Source of the DNA: Limnoperna fortunei
Lineage: Eukaryota; Mollusca; Bivalvia; Mytilida; Modiolidae
Direction: 5' to 3'
Assembly: GCA_944474755.1 (NCBI GenBank)
Contig: OX104112.1
Span: 56,277,176 to 56,341,175, forward strand
Length of the DNA stretch: 64,000 bases
Shown here: positions 1-26,339 of the stretch, piece by piece
Numbering within the stretch: position 1 is the stretch's first letter
Layout of the letters: every line of letters begins with the position of its first letter
Made by a program: the position numbers and the translations under genes
The notes under the pieces: model-generated
Database searches by the model: none
What the model was told of the DNA's origin: nothing
Seen by the model: only the letters and a program-made list of their open reading frames with translations

Positions 1-3000
1 AAACAACAATTAGATAAATAAAAAGAACATACTTACATGATTTTTATAATCGGTTAATATGACAAAAGGCTTTTAATTTGTTTTATTTTTAACATTTGCT
101 TGATAAAACGCCTTCCCCCAAAAGGGACGAACCCCTTTAAACCAGTTTCATTCCGGAGCTGCTTAGGGCTACCCACATACTGACCCACTATAGTTTTACA
201 TTCGTCATCTTTAAATGTGTTTTAACGGATTTTGACAAATAATACTCACTGATTATTTTATCTACATTTTGTGTGCATATGTTTGATTCTTTTATTGTCA
301 CCTTTAGATTATAGTTAAAAATTATGCACCTGCAGCTTTTATACACTTACCACAGTAAAACGTAAAAAGTGTTTTTAACTTCTGCAAAAACTGGCGGAAC
401 TTATTGAATTTAGAATTGTTGTAGCTTTGTATTGATTTGTTGTAAAATTATTTTAGTCTTGAATTGTTAACTGGGCAGTTATGATAATCCATCAACTGAT
501 TAGTGAATGTCTATCCCATAATACAAAACATTTTCTACATAACTCAGGTATTTTGTGTCCAAATTGTTAACGACAACATAACTATTTGTTCGATATGTAG
601 GTTTAGGTCACGTTCACATTTGTTTGATATTGATAAACAAATATTATTTATTAATTATTTTATTTTTGACTACAGAGTTTTTTGTAAGTTGATGCAACCT
701 TTCTTTTAAAAAAAAACGGTATATAAAATGCCGGCATGACATCGCTTTATGATGATAAAATTAAAGTCCATCAACTGCCATTAGCGCTTAGTTTTACTAT
801 TGAGGAGCATGTTGGGACGGACCTTCCATAGTGTGACATATTACTATGTACAACAAGCGTTTTAGTTCCATTCAAGCATGATTGACTGAATAATTGATTA
901 CTTTGATAACTTGATTAACATCGAATGTGCAGATTTTAAAGTAAACAAACAATTAATCAATGGAAATCTGCAAAATATACCACTCTCCTATATGTTACCG
1001 ACCAGGTTTTCGTTCTAGAATGATTACATTGCTTTAATAAAAGGGTAAAAGTGAGAAGCAAGCATTAGATAAATTGTAAAGAATTAACTTATGCTTAACG
1101 CAAAGATTTTGCAGTTCTTCTCACAATGAATATTTTGCCAAGCAAAATAAGAAATATATGCTATAGCAATGGTTATATTTTAGCAATAGATACTAAAGAA
1201 ATACTTATGAAATTTATTTGTGTTTTTTGGAAAGTCACAAAGACAAAGATAAAATAAGTGGTTTGTACGAATTCTACGCAGCATTAAATTTCTTAACTAT
1301 CCATATACTTTAAAAAGCAGAATTCATAGACATTCCATATACACATTTTAACTAGAATCGACATTGTTTCCCTTCGCTTCGTTGGCGCTGTTAGATCATA
1401 ATACAGAAAGCCTGGACGCGAACCGTAGTGTGTGAGGTATTCCCAGAGTACGACGTTCCTTGCACGATAAAAACCATTTTTGTATATTTAAAAGAAGAGA
1501 AGGTTCATTGTAGCCGCTACATAAGCCTTAGTTCTCCATCCCTACACAGTGCACAAAATTTTTCCAGTAATAGTCAAAATTATGTTCCCATTGGCCCATT
1601 GATTTCATTATATTTTAAAACTGTTCAATAGACGTAAAGCAAACATCTAATCAATTAACTAATCAATCAATCAATCGATCAATCATTACGACTTAGTTGA
1701 CATGTATCGACGGTCTCTGTCACAAATGACCATTGATTTGTTCTGTTTGTCGAAGCTCACTTTCCTTACTTCTGGAATACGACTACTCCACCGATTTTAA
1801 ACTGACTGACAGGTCGGTTGTCATGCTTGGAGCAGGAATTTATTTAAGTAAGTTTTTTTCGCAATTTTTTGGTTTTTGTGTTTTATATATGTTTGTGGCG
1901 TCCACTTTTTTCATTATTTGGTTGTGTCTGTCCCACACTTTTCGCGTATCGAATTACTCTCGATATCTTTGATTCTTTATTTTTCTCATCACATACAAAT
2001 CAGTGTTGTGGTGTAAACACTGGCAAAGAAAATCCTATGATACAGTGAAAACGAACACATAAACCCAAAGATGAACCACATGATCAAAACCGCCTCGTAT
2101 ACGATATATCCGTAAATACATGTATTAACAGAAAAGAATTATAATACATATACATATGCAAATACTTCATGAATAGACGAAAAGCGCGTCTGGCGTAGAA
2201 GGTTCCATTAACTTTGGTATCCTGTATGACATTTTATTCATACTGCAGTGGTAGTTATGATTCAAAAATAATACGCCGGATTTTTTCATATCGAATTGTT
2301 AATATTTAGTGACATGTAGCTTCACATTTACGTAAATAGCGATTTATAGCACATTTATTGGAAAATTTATGAAGTAGAATAAAAGCAAATGTTTGGACAA
2401 TAACTTTAAAAGATTCTTCTTCTACATAATTTCCATATCAGAGAATATAAACTATTAAATAGTGAAAAAGAGTAATCAAAATGTCATACTGCAAGATCTG
2501 ACAACAATGTTAAACTGTTTAAAACATTACTTCATGTGGGAGCTTACAGACAAAAAGAGTGCATTTTATCACTTTGACCCCAATAGGAACGCATAAAAGG
2601 CACCAAATGTTTTACTGAATGTAGTACACAATCTAGCAACATGTTACTACTACAAATTTAGAACCTTTTTACTATCTATAACGCCTATACTGCTAACAAC
2701 CAGGCTGTTAAACAAATGATGACGTTCACAACAATTTATTATAATTTATTTCGTGTATTTTGTCGCAAAAAAACGTAATTCCAGGGAAGAGGGATGCAAG
2801 TTACATGTGATGGAATACAAGTCACGAGTTGACGGGATACATGTTACGTGGAGACCGAATTCAAAAAAATTAATCTATGGAAAAGAATCACATGATTTCC
2901 CCGAAGCAAGTTAAAATAATTGTTAAAGAACACTTTAGCAAATTAAAGCCTTATTTTTTAAACACAAAATCGATATCATTAAGATTAGTATTAGTTCAGA

Positions 3001-4568
3001 AATAAAGTACCCTTTTCTTCATTTGATTTCTCTGGCTGTACTAAAATATCAGAATGTAGTTTTATGTAGTCTCAGGTATGTTGTAGGTCTCTCCGACTAG
3101 GTTTTCAGTAAGCAAATAAATCATAAACACAAAGTTCTTAACATGCCCCACATTTACAAATTCTCTAAGTTGTCCCATTTAATAAGTTTGAATTTGTTTA
3201 ATATGAACGTGCATTTGTTACAAACTTGTTTAATGATCTTAAAACATTGATCAAACAAGTAATTAGTCCATCAACGTTCCATAGTTTCACATATTTCTCC
3301 AGGTTCTATTTAATATTGTTCAAGCTTAAAATTTTAACAAGAAATTTATTGGTTATCTGATATGTAAACGTAGTTTACTTATTACTTTCATACTTTCTAG
3401 ATATTTACAGTAAAAAATACTTTGATGCATAATGACATAAATTATTTATTTGCTGATTTGCGATAACAGAGATTATAAGTAAACGTTTCGTTGGGTGAAA
3501 ACTTGATAGATTGACAACCCCTGAAAGACGAGGAAGCGATCATAGACTCAATTTAGTTCTTTAAATAAATGATACTTGCATATAACATGACGTGGTTACT
3601 AAGTTCACACAAACCCCAATGTTATTAATCTGAAGATGTGGTTGAATAAATATAGCATTGCATTATATTTTGTTTACACAAAAACTGATAACCTAACTGA
3701 AGTGCATAAAAAGACGTTTATTTTTGAAACTCTTATTTTTAGTACATGTAACGTTATATAAGTCCGTAGAGGGATTATTATATATAAAATGTAGCAAAAT
3801 ACGTTATCCTCTGTTCCCAATAGACAGGATTCATTGTACATGCAATTAACAAACACTATAACCAAACAAAGAAAGAAACTAAATGTATTCCTCGCATCTG
3901 CTACATACAAAATATTTACTTTTACCAAGAAATGATTTTTTACGTTTTAATGCCTTTTTGCTAACAGATAAAAAATAGGAGTTTTAGCTATTTATGTGTT
4001 ATTATCAAAACAAAAAAGAAAACACAAAATCTAATCTGCTTAATATTTAACTTTATTTATTGACAGAATATTAAACATCTGCTAATAAAAGTAGTGTGTT
4101 TATAATATTTATTAAACATTGTGAATTGTTTAGATAACATTGACGCCATTGTCTTTTTGACAAAAACACTGTGACCACAAACTCTAAAATAAATTTTATC
4201 ACGTAAATTTATTTACGTATTTATATTAATTGTATATTTAATATCGCTTTACCTTCAATACTTTTGATTGACATTTACCAATGTTTATTCTGGAAATCTT
4301 TGATACAAATTATACAAATGCATATGACATCCTTACGCTTTACATTTGTATCTTTCGTGATAAGTATTATGTTTGTAAGTTTAACGGTTAACATTTTGAA
4401 ATTTAGCCAATAATATTTGGACATATATAATTGAGGATGTTTAAACACGAGAGGAACATTTTGATTTGTTGGTATTCTAGCCACTTATTGCATTTTTTTA
4501 ATTCTTCCCTTTAATTCATTATAAAATATTTAAATTCAATAACATATTCTACAAGTTTATTTGCAAGA
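1..4568. other. Intergenic region upstream of the NIDO-EGF gene
   Basis: AT-rich sequence with no reading frame that looks like a real protein. About 110-420 and 575-690 resemble 28030-28330 and 29820-29890, so this is one arm of an old duplication. About 1385-1500 is a minus-strand fragment of a dispersed repeat also seen near 13.8, 17, 40 and 54 kb. About 2160-2225 is a minus-strand fragment of the mussel-type repeat with the GCGCGTCTGGCG core. A short AATC-rich run lies at 1645-1685. No promoter could be assigned with confidence. Confidence 0.6.
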
Positions 4569-16079
<11,511 letters not shown>

Positions 16080-16163
16080 CATATGTTTTTGTAAACACGT
16101 AGAATTGAATTTGTTTGTACAAGTTTTCTATATTTAATTAGGAAGTCGACTAACTTTAATAGT

Positions 16164-16257
16164 AATAAATCTTCGTTCTAACATGAAAATTTCGTGAGTT
16201 TTGTTTGCTTGCATGTCTAAACATATTTTCGGTATGTGCTTTATGTACTATAATAAA
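16164..16257 (+). promoter_or_regulatory. Candidate polyadenylation signals of the NIDO-EGF gene
   Basis: AATAAA occurs at 16164-16169 and again at 16252-16257, about 85 and 173 nt after the stop. Which one is used cannot be told from sequence in so AT-rich a region. Confidence 0.4.
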
Positions 16258-16259
16258 AC

Positions 16260-19200
16260 ATGCTATCGACTAAATATATACGTAGGCAACAGGTCTCAAA
16301 CAACCTTAATTAAAACAATCTACAATAAAAATATATGATGATTGTTATAAGGCTACCTCGTATAAATGATTAAGAAAAATTTGACTACATGCACGATTCA
16401 ACACTGTGAAAAATCTATCATCAAAAGTTACCGAATCAGGTACGTATCTCTTGCTTTTATAGCAATGTTCCTTATGAAAATTGACGGTTTATTACGGGAT
16501 TTCCGATAGAAATATTGCACTAAGGTGCTTGGGTTATATATAAAAACTCGATGGAGTTTTAAAACTAGAATAGAGTACATAGCTTTTTAACAACTCTTGT
16601 TGAACAACGTAAAACTGATGAAGGTACTATTTTAGTAAGAAAAAAAATATCAAAGTGTAGGTGCATGACTGTCTATAATAGATGTGGAATGATGTTTATG
16701 AAACATGTGCTTCACATTTACGTAGACCAAAACCATTTTTCTTTTTAACAAAAAGAGTTATCTTTCTTTTTTATTAGTGCAATAGTTTACAATGAATTTG
16801 AATAGTTCTACTTAAAACTTTATTTGAAATTTAAAATATCACAAAATAAGGTGTTGAGATAAGATTGATTGGATATTTGCTATATGTCCACTGAACAGTA
16901 TTTCAGCTTTATTCAGGACGAGGAAAATTAAAACGATCAGTCAACGAAAAAGGGGTGAGGACATAAGGGATAAACTGTTGACTGCCACTGGAAACGTATG
17001 GATTGTTGGATAGGGGATTATAATTTAGCCTTTTTGCGGTTACAAGAATCAAACTGTTTTTATAAAATCTACAAAAACGGATCTTTATCATGCAAGGAGA
17101 GTTGCACTCACCAAACACGTCACCCGCCACGGTTTGCGGCCAGGCTTACCGTATACCGACAACCACCACCCAATCCGGGACTTGCTGTGCTGCTCTGTAG
17201 TCGAGCACTGGGAACCCTCCCACTATGGTCCAATAATTATTTTTAACCTTTGTGTAGCAAGCGACAATTGATTAACATTACTTATACAAATCATCTTTAT
17301 AAGTTCTCGAATGTGGGTCAAGTTAGCACAGTCTTTTGGCACATGTTTGATTGTATAGGGACAGTTGCTTGGTCCACATTTCGGGTTATGGTTTACTATT
17401 CACAATATAATTATGTGTCGTCATAAAATGTCCAAGACAGCACGTGGTCAAAAAAACTTTGTGTCGATTACCTCTTACACACCTATAATTGATTTGGTGA
17501 TCTAGATCACATTAATTTTTTAATGAACCTCGAGACGGCAAACAACTTCATTTTAAATAAAAAAATTAAAACGGAAACAAATAAAAAATTGACCCGTTTG
17601 ATTATTTCTTCAGTTTAAAGTTCTCTTGGTTTTGATCATCGTTTGTGGTCCAATGGATTACCTCATGACTGGGAATCTATTACAATGCCGCATTCTTATC
17701 CAAAGTTGGCAGCAAATGATAAGTTTAAATTACTTTGCCAATGAATGGATTCTTATTTTTTAAGTTTTGATAGCCAGACGACATGATAAAGAATCGACAC
17801 AGATACAATGTAATAAATTTGCATTAATCTTACAAAACATTAATTTTAGAGCAAGAAGAATATCTTTCGCTTCTGCGCTAAGAGAACCCGACATAACTTC
17901 GATCTCAGCATATATATGGCAAACTGTTGGGGACAGATTTTATTCTGCAAAATATTGTTGAATTACTAAAGGGTTTGCGTCAGAGATTTAATATTTTCGT
18001 AATCAAAAAGATTGTACTTTTTTATGTTTTTCAAACATTTTGTTCAAAAAGGGTTGAAAACACAGTAATTATCAGTATTGGTAGAATAAGACTAAGATGG
18101 TTGGCTGCATACTGCAAATTGAGACTGATTCTTTTATTAAATCAAGTTCGAACACAAAGGAAACTGTCAAAAAGACAATCCACAAATCAAAGTCCGACAA
18201 ACCGGCAAACTTTATAATCAACAAGTTAAAAAAGAGCAGCCTCGCAAATTTTGTTACGAAGTCCAAGGCATTGTCATAAAAACCTTGATGATGTTCTGTA
18301 TCCAAAATGTTGACTCTTAGCTAAACCATTAATAAAACAACCATAATCTAATTTAAAAAGCCAGCCATCTGTTAAAATGACGTTAAACACCATAACGCGC
18401 ATCCAAGGCAGTTGTATACAACTGTTCAAATATAAAATGCCTGTTCTTTACATAATGTGCAAGAACTATAACGGTCGAATATGTGATCTCCTTTGTAGGT
18501 GCGATGTATCAATGACATCGACCAAGAGTTTTACATTGTAACAAGCTTCCTTGATACATCGTAACGATCATATAAATTGTTGTGGACATGGATAGGGTCT
18601 CGCATAGCATTATAGTTGGTATTTAATGTTTTGGAAAAAGGCTTGTTATAATTTGCTTTGAGATGTTTTGGAAGTGTCTGTGCAGCAATTGATGCTGTTT
18701 AGAATAAATTTAGAGATTCGAATTCGCTTGATTAGCTGTAACTTCAGACATTAATACAGAAAGGAGACGAAGAACCAAGGAATATGTATCCTTGCTTTAG
18801 GATTGTGAATCTCCTTTTCTTCTGTAAATTGATGGAATTTCTAGGAGGAGGACATATAAAGCTTCTTCACAGTTTAGACAAGATGGTTTATTTGAACAGG
18901 TAATGCCGTTATGTTCTAGCACGTAGCATTTAAAGCATACATTCTAAATTGCTATCAGCATTATTCAGCGAATGTGGGAAACGATATAAGCGATTACTGA
19001 AAGATAATTTAGACTAATAGGAATTAAAAGGAAGACTGTTGATAAACCGATGAATGTAATGTAATCAAAACCTGATTTTATTCCCATTTCTATTTGCAAT
19101 GAACCTATTACCTTTGGTAACTTCCCGAGTTTCCAGGAATCAATAAAATATAAAGAATATTGTGTACCGCATTTTGGATGTATAATAGGTAACCAACCAT

Positions 19201-21426
19201 ACACGCACGATAAAATCATATACTTGCATACAGCACATTTTGACTATAAGTAAAATACGGGAATGATGTGCTTATATTGATTGGTAAACTACAGCCATCA
19301 TCGTTTGCCGGTACTTGGAAACCTTCGCTCTGCCCTCCGTATAGATAAAAGTGCGATAGAAAAATGCTACTGTGTTTCGAAATATCAAAGACCAAATTTT
19401 TGTATTCATTCTTACAAATTAACCTTGTAGAACATTTCGTTGGATTTTATTATTTTTACAATGCATTAAAAAGAAGGAATAAATTCTACAATTAGTGGAT
19501 AGACTACGAACAAATCAAAATGATCCTTCCGTGTTTGTTCCAAAACATCTTCCATAATTTATGCATATGTCCCAATATTATTGATTAAATTTCAAAATAT
19601 TAGCGTTTGACATACAAACACGATACTTATCAGGAAGGAAACAAACATTTATTGTAGACATAGCGTATATATTTGTTAATTTGTGTTAAAGATTTGCTGT
19701 ATAAACTTTTTGACAATAATAAATGTTAATCAAAATTGATAACCGATATTAAATTCCTAATTGAATGAGAACTAGGCAGACGCAATAAATTTAAAATTAT
19801 AAAATTTATTTCAGATGTCACGATTCTAGCGCTTTGTCACATAGATAATTTTTAATATAATTTTATAAAAACATTCAAATTACTAATACCTGTCTACTAT
19901 TCGGTCATTAAATAAAGTATAATGTTTGTAAATTTAACGTGTTTTTTTTTGTTTTTTCAACGGGGTTTGTTAACATAGATGTAAAAAACTCCTGTTGTAT
20001 TTAATTGTTTGGCAAAGAACCTTGAAATTTTATTAAAATTGTATTTGCTTTTTAAGAGTAAATTGCTTGCATTAGTGTAAGTTTTCTGTTAGCAATAGCT
20101 GTATAACAAAAATTGCGATGACACAGACCGAACAAGAACCGAATCATGCGACGATTACAAAATATACGGATTTACACAAGACACATTAAACACAGAACAA
20201 AACACGGAAAAATAAAACAAAAATTCAGTAACCCGAACTCAATAAAACCATTGGTGTACTTAAGTAATCTGGATGACTGCCAAACTCATTGTCATGTCTA
20301 AGAAAGGTCAAATTCAGGAATGAGAAGCCTACTTATGACACCGCAAAAAATATGTACATTTTTAAGAGATATATTTCCCATAACAATCAATTAAGTCATA
20401 CAGTGTAGTGACGGAATTTAGAAGTTTTATTTCTGATATGCTATCGGTTTCTCATATGCCATTACAAAGAATGGAATTAAAATAATGCCAACATATAAAT
20501 ATATTCCAAGTAAAAGCCCAATCCAAAAATTACAGTGACGTTGTAGTATGTTGTCATATTATGTTATGAATCTAAAGAGCAAATACATTTTTGATTATTA
20601 AAAATTTTGACATGTAGTTTAATACTTTGCACTGATTGTACTATTGACGATGATTTTTCTTCCACGCTTCTACGAAGTCCGTACATACAGAAATAAGCAA
20701 TATTTTTTCATTACACCTGACAATGGTCCGACGAATGTTGATATTTATTCTGATATTGCAATGACACGTCAAAAACCAAGTTAAAATATCTGGTAAATAT
20801 TCCTTATCCATTGTTCATTTTTTTATATTTACAATGGAAATAAAAATTTACTATCACTGATCTAATGACCTTTGTGTTAATGATGGACCGTTCGATCTTA
20901 CTTGATTTAGGATCATACTAGGGGGTTCACCCAACAGACATGCAACCTGGTGGTAGATAGGGAAAGCTTTCTTGACCGGAGAAATTGTTAAGTTATAATA
21001 CGTAGGCCTGACCTCGGACCATAGTGGCTGACATATTAAGAGAGTTCCCTGCACCTTTCACGATCCAGAACTTGTGAGGCTTCAAAAACCTTACTTGTCG
21101 GTCCCTACTCAATAGTCCAAACTTTTCAGTGGCAGTCAGATTTGGGTTTCCATTAGTTCATCCCTTTGCTCCGTTAATTTATTTTTGTTTGTTAACTTGT
21201 TCTTGTTAATCGATGCATTTCTCATGATCTGCTGTCCATGGTGAATATGATGCAACATTTTATTCAAATAGTCGAATTCAAATAGTTAACATACCTGTAG
21301 CACCAGCAATAGTTGGTTGGACATCCACTATATTTGATTTGAGCGCCACTGTTGAGTCCTTATAACCTTGGCATTTTTGATAACATGTTAATGATAGAAT
21401 TTAATAATATAATATTAGAATACCTT
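16260..21426. other. Gene-poor intergenic DNA
   Basis: Apart from the dispersed repeat at 16890-17225, I see no exon-like frame or RNA gene here. Around 20110-20260 is a low-complexity segment rich in ACAAAAC and ACCGAAC. Small reading frames here have no domain features. Confidence 0.5.
16890..17225 (+). repeat. Unclassified dispersed repeat (family D), best copy 1
   Basis: Shares ordered blocks with 54015-54370: TATTTCAGCTTTATTCAGGACG, TTGACTGCCACTGGAAA, GCGGCCAGGCTTACCGTAT, GACAACC. Fragments also lie at about 1385-1500 (-), 13785-13880, 39880-39931 joined to 40193-40440, and 62075-62190. No coding frame or clear terminal repeats were seen. Confidence 0.6.
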
Positions 21427-24344
21427 CCCAGCAGGCACTCAACGTTGAATCAACGTTGAAAAAATGTTGAAATTTGGTCACAACGTTGAACAACTCAAAT
21501 TCAACGTTGAATCAACGTTGATGGTTTCAACGTTGAATCAACGTTGATGGTTTCAACGTTGAAATGACAACGTTGAACCAACGTTGAATTCAGATCGTCG
21601 ACTTCAACGTTGTATGTCCGACGTTGAAGCAACGTTGAATTGGGGTCAGTGTTTCAACGTTCGAAATAACATAAAAGAAACATTATCTATATTGTAGTTA
21701 AAAAAATATAATAGGGAGTAGGCATTGCCAAAATGCGAGCACAGACAATATAGTCTTTTATTATCAATATATAATGTGCATTTCATAATTGGCGTTACTT
21801 CCGAACACCCTAAATGTGCCTCTAAATTCCAGTGGTCACGTGACGTCTTTCTTTGTAATGGTTACGTCACATGAAATGTAATTTGATTGTCAGTTTTTAA
21901 AGATCGATTTAGAGATTGCAAAAAATAGTATGGAATTTTTGTTGTCATTTTTAAATATAACATTAACTTTTTATCGTTGTCAAATTTATTTTTAAGTCTT
22001 TCTTTAAAATTAAATTTAGTGCTTCTTCATTCACTTTGTTCCAGTTTTTTGACGATATCAACTTCCGGACGAAAAAAATCAATATCAGCATTAAGCAGAT
22101 TTTGATCACGTGATTTCATTTTGATCACCTGACACGTAATTGCCGTAGAGCTCACCGCTCTTCGCGGGCAGCGAAGCGAGCTGTGCTCGCTATTAATACA
22201 TTAATGCTTCCCATTGATTAGCTTGAATATAGTTAAACATAAAAACAAAGCAAATAAATCAGAGGAGGGGAGATCCTTCATCTCATTTACCAGCCTGGTT
22301 TTATTTTGCTTTTTACAATTTGTTTTAAATATAATATGTTCATTGTGTGGTTTTTAAATTTTCGCGGCATTCAAACCGGAACACTCAGCCGCAAATGCGT
22401 TCTTACATTTTTCGTTTAAAAGTTGGCGGCCTAGATCTGCGATGTTTCCTCGTCTGATTTACAGCTGTTGTGTACTTCTACTTGTTCCAGCTACAGAGTA
22501 AGTACAATGTTTACTTTTAACAGGTATGTAATACACACTGACACGTGCAAATAAAAAATCTTTTGACCGATATTGAAGAAGCACATCTGCACCGATCCGT
22601 GTTCACAATGTATTGCAGTTAATCACCACGCAGATCGACAAATTGTACACAGCAGCATGTGAAAATTGACATAATTCAATATTAAAATAGCATCATCTAG
22701 GCATGTACATTACTGAATAAATAATGGGTACAAGTGGAAAATCGTGTTGACCCCCCCCCCCCCCCCCTTTTTGAGAAAATGATAAATGTTACATTTTTAG
22801 ATGATATACAATTTTTTTTTATAAATAGGATGTGCTCCACTCACACATTAACTGTACCTGTACAGTTACATTATGCACATTCTCAATTTATAAGCATGTA
22901 TTTCAAATCTTGCTTTTACACTTCTTTGCAGATATCCTAAAATAAAGTATTGAGTCTGGTGAATTTAAAGCCATAAAGGGGAAAACAAGTTTGCAGTTGA
23001 ACATTTGAGGAAACCATTCTCAATAAATATGAGGTTGGTATTGTCTTTCTGTACACTGTTGTCATTATAGCAAACATAAGTGCTTAACAAAACGACATTT
23101 CTCAAGTCATTAGAAGATTTGTTTATCATATTATACCTACATGTAGTTTAAATTCTAGTTTATTTCAGTGGACATTCCAGAAAATTAAAAAAACCTATTA
23201 ACACTGAATTGCTCTGCAAAACACTTCTGACAACATATCATTTAGTATTTCTTACCCATTTATTATATTTATTACTATATACTACCAAATAAGCAACTGA
23301 GAGAGCTCTTGACTGTATTTAACTTCAATTTTGAATTTTGAGGATTTTTTCTTATTTCAGATGCTGTGATAAGAACTCGCAGAGTACAAGACATCAATGT
23401 TGTTTGATAACTGTAGAAGATTTTTAAAATGTGCTATCAACTAGACAGTAGGTGTTTACAGAAAAAAAATGGACTCGGACCATATAGACAATAACTGTTA
23501 ACCAAGAAATAGTAATCTACAAAATAACAGAACATTCTATCGTCTACAAAAAGTTTGCTTAGGACATATATAAAGGACATGCATCCATGTGAAGCGGTTT
23601 GATTTTTTAATACTTCATTACAACAGAACATTACTGGATTTAACCTTGCTTATAAGTGGACTAGTAATTGAAGTGATTTTAGACATAACTTTTGGGACTA
23701 GGTATATTCCTTGGACATTCCTTTTTTGGATACAGACTGGAACATTCAAAAGACAAAATAACATTCTTTTTTGTTATTGAAATTTTATAAGTAACTAATT
23801 GTTCTTAATAAATAATCAATTTCTTTTCTTGTATTTGTCCTTTTGTTAGCCAACATAAAGGGTATTTCATTTTGACCTGTAACACATGTGTTTAACTTCT
23901 GTCATAACTAGTAAAATAGTATTATTGGATTAAAAAACTATTATTATTTGCACAGTGTATTTCAATCACTTTTAAAGTAAATTCAGCCTATTTTCAACCA
24001 ACATTTAACATACAAGGACACATCCTCACAAGTCTTGGTTTCTGTGTCCACATGTTTCGTGGACACAGAAACCCTGAATTGAGAGGATGACAAGGACCAG
24101 AATTCAACCTCATTTCAACAACAACTGACCAAAATTCAACCATAATTCGACCTTATTACAACCTGCACTGACCAGAATTCAACCAATTTTCAACATCACT
24201 TCAACGTTGAAATCTTGACGTTGAATCAACGTCACATTTTCAACGTCAATTCAAATTTCAAATCAAACCTATATTTCAATTTTGATTCAACGTTGAAGTC
24301 GGAAGTTGATTCAATGTTGAAACAACGTTGTTGTGCCCGCTGGG
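21427..24344. mobile_element. 2.9 kb DNA element with CCCAGC termini and AACGTT minisatellite arms
   Basis: The left end CCCAGCAGGCAC and right end GTGCCCGCTGGG are imperfect inverted repeats. Inside each end is an array of TCAACGTTGAA units (left about 21438-21665, right about 24190-24330). The core is non-coding in all frames: a CpG-rich palindromic patch near 22140-22195, a 20-nt C run near 22748, and a hairpin near 24030-24085 (TTTCTGTGTCCAC with GTGGACACAGAAA). No clear target duplication was found. A non-autonomous DNA transposon is likely, but the class is unknown. Confidence 0.7.
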
Positions 24345-26339
24345 TTCCTTTATAGTATAAACGTCTCACTATTAGGTTTACTACACTTATGGGAAGAGGT
24401 TTAGTACTCATTCAACTGGTTTTTCATCACAACAACCCTGCTATATAAAGTTAAGCATCCTAATGGCTAGACGCACAACACATTAAAACAAGCTAACACG
24501 CAAAGTCAGTTGTTTTAGGTTAAATGAAATTTTCTTTTTATATTTATATGAAGAGCTGCTAGGATTGTGTTTAGTTTCTTTTTTTATTTATTTTGTTGGT
24601 TTTACCTACTATAGGTTACTATACTTTACCCACGGTTTATTGGGGAACATAGGTCACATGGAACACATTTTGATCTCGTTTACAATAGAATATAACGTGC
24701 TAACGTAAACATTTACCCGTTTATCTTTTTTCGCGCTTTAATAAGGCCTTATGTCAACTAAATATACTGCAACATTTAATATTTAACGATATCTTTAGAT
24801 ACATTGTTTGTGTAAAATTGCGTTAAATTATATGCAGAACATGTTTGTTTAAAAAGAAGAGGACCATGTTCGCTTCCTCATCTACCCGTGTGTGTCAATA
24901 TATCAAGTTTTCAACCAACGTGAAAGGTTGCCCAAAATTCAATTATTTTTGTCACCGCAAATCGATATGTGATGCCACGATCAATCATGATATATTTTTC
25001 ACTTACTTATGATAAAAATATTCAAACACTTATGAAAGTAATAGGTAAGCTACGCATGTCAAATAACGATTAACGTTGTTGTAAAAAACTCTATTAAGAT
25101 TCAAACAGATAATTATATTGAGTTTTTTTATCAGATATCTAGATCATTAAGGACGTTATTATTGAACATTTTCTGATAGTTTGTTATGTGTAAAATGTTT
25201 ACGTATTGCTACGTAATGATACAAATTAAAAATATTGTTTTACTTTTAGTCAATGTCAACAGTTTATAGCAAAAAAGTTAGTTACTCAAATAGTATTTCC
25301 GATGTTTTCCGATCATTACCGGGGTCTGCTCTATTAAATACACCAAATTACACCAAATATCATCATGTGGTCAATTGTGGTCCGGATACCTTAATAATAA
25401 ATGCTGAGAACAGGACAATGTTCTGTTAAAATATACCTGACCACTGTGTGATTCTTTCGTTTTTTTGTTTGCTATTAATTCTAATGATTGTTAGAATTAG
25501 AATGTTTCATTTATTCCACAGTTATATAAATGGTTTTTTTTACAAAATTTGATTTTTAATTACTGTGGGAATGTAAAGGTAGGAGAATTTCTATAGCATT
25601 GACATATGTTAGCATAAATCGAAATATCATTATCGGGACATATGGCATGTATAAGTCTTTACGTAAAAAATAAGTCGATTTGTCACTTAATTCAGTCTAT
25701 ATATCACATATTTCAATAAAATAGTACGATAATAAAGCACATTTTATAAAATTTGAACCTCCTCTTTTGCAGTTTCGCTTTTTATTCTTTTATGTGATAC
25801 ACAAATGGATTAATGCTATGAACAATACGTTACACTATTCTTATAAGTCATAGTAGATTTTGCGATCGGGTTTCCCGCTTTCTCGACAGGACACTGCTGT
25901 TTGATGGTGACAAATTTAACTAAAATATTGGTCCTGACTGGGTACTGGCATTTCAAACGTGGGTGGGTTTTACCTGTTTTTATGGCATACCGAACCTCCC
26001 GCGTCCATAACTGTGGTATGTGAGTTGTGAAGACTGATGGGTATTATATACGACTAGTTAGCAATAGGTGTATCCAATAATTACACAACACAATAAATTT
26101 GTACCGAATTCAGAAATCGGGAAAGCTATCGTCAATCATATTTTCAATCGATAAAAAGAAAATGGTTTAAATATATTAAAGGCGAGAACGAGTCGTTTTT
26201 TCTTGTAACCTTGGCTTATAAGTTTATCCAGAGTAAATAAGTGGCGTTTGTAAACATCAGTCTGCTCACTGCAAGCTCATTCAAACCTGATCAATTGAGA
26301 AATATAGATACTGTATGCAGGAGAAGGTGGAATATTGCT
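24345..26339. other. Intergenic DNA, no recognised feature
   Basis: AT-rich, with no convincing exon, RNA gene or repeat structure. Downstream remains of the reverse-transcriptase relic may extend here but were not readable. Confidence 0.45.

Noticed and set aside
18072..18305. Overlapping short frames on both strands near 18.1-18.3 kb
   Set aside because: Both strands are open only because of local base composition; no splice partners or motifs.
21438..21665. AACGTTGAA array considered as a CRISPR-like array
   Set aside because: Units are contiguous, palindromic and variable with no regular spacers, and the context is animal nuclear DNA.
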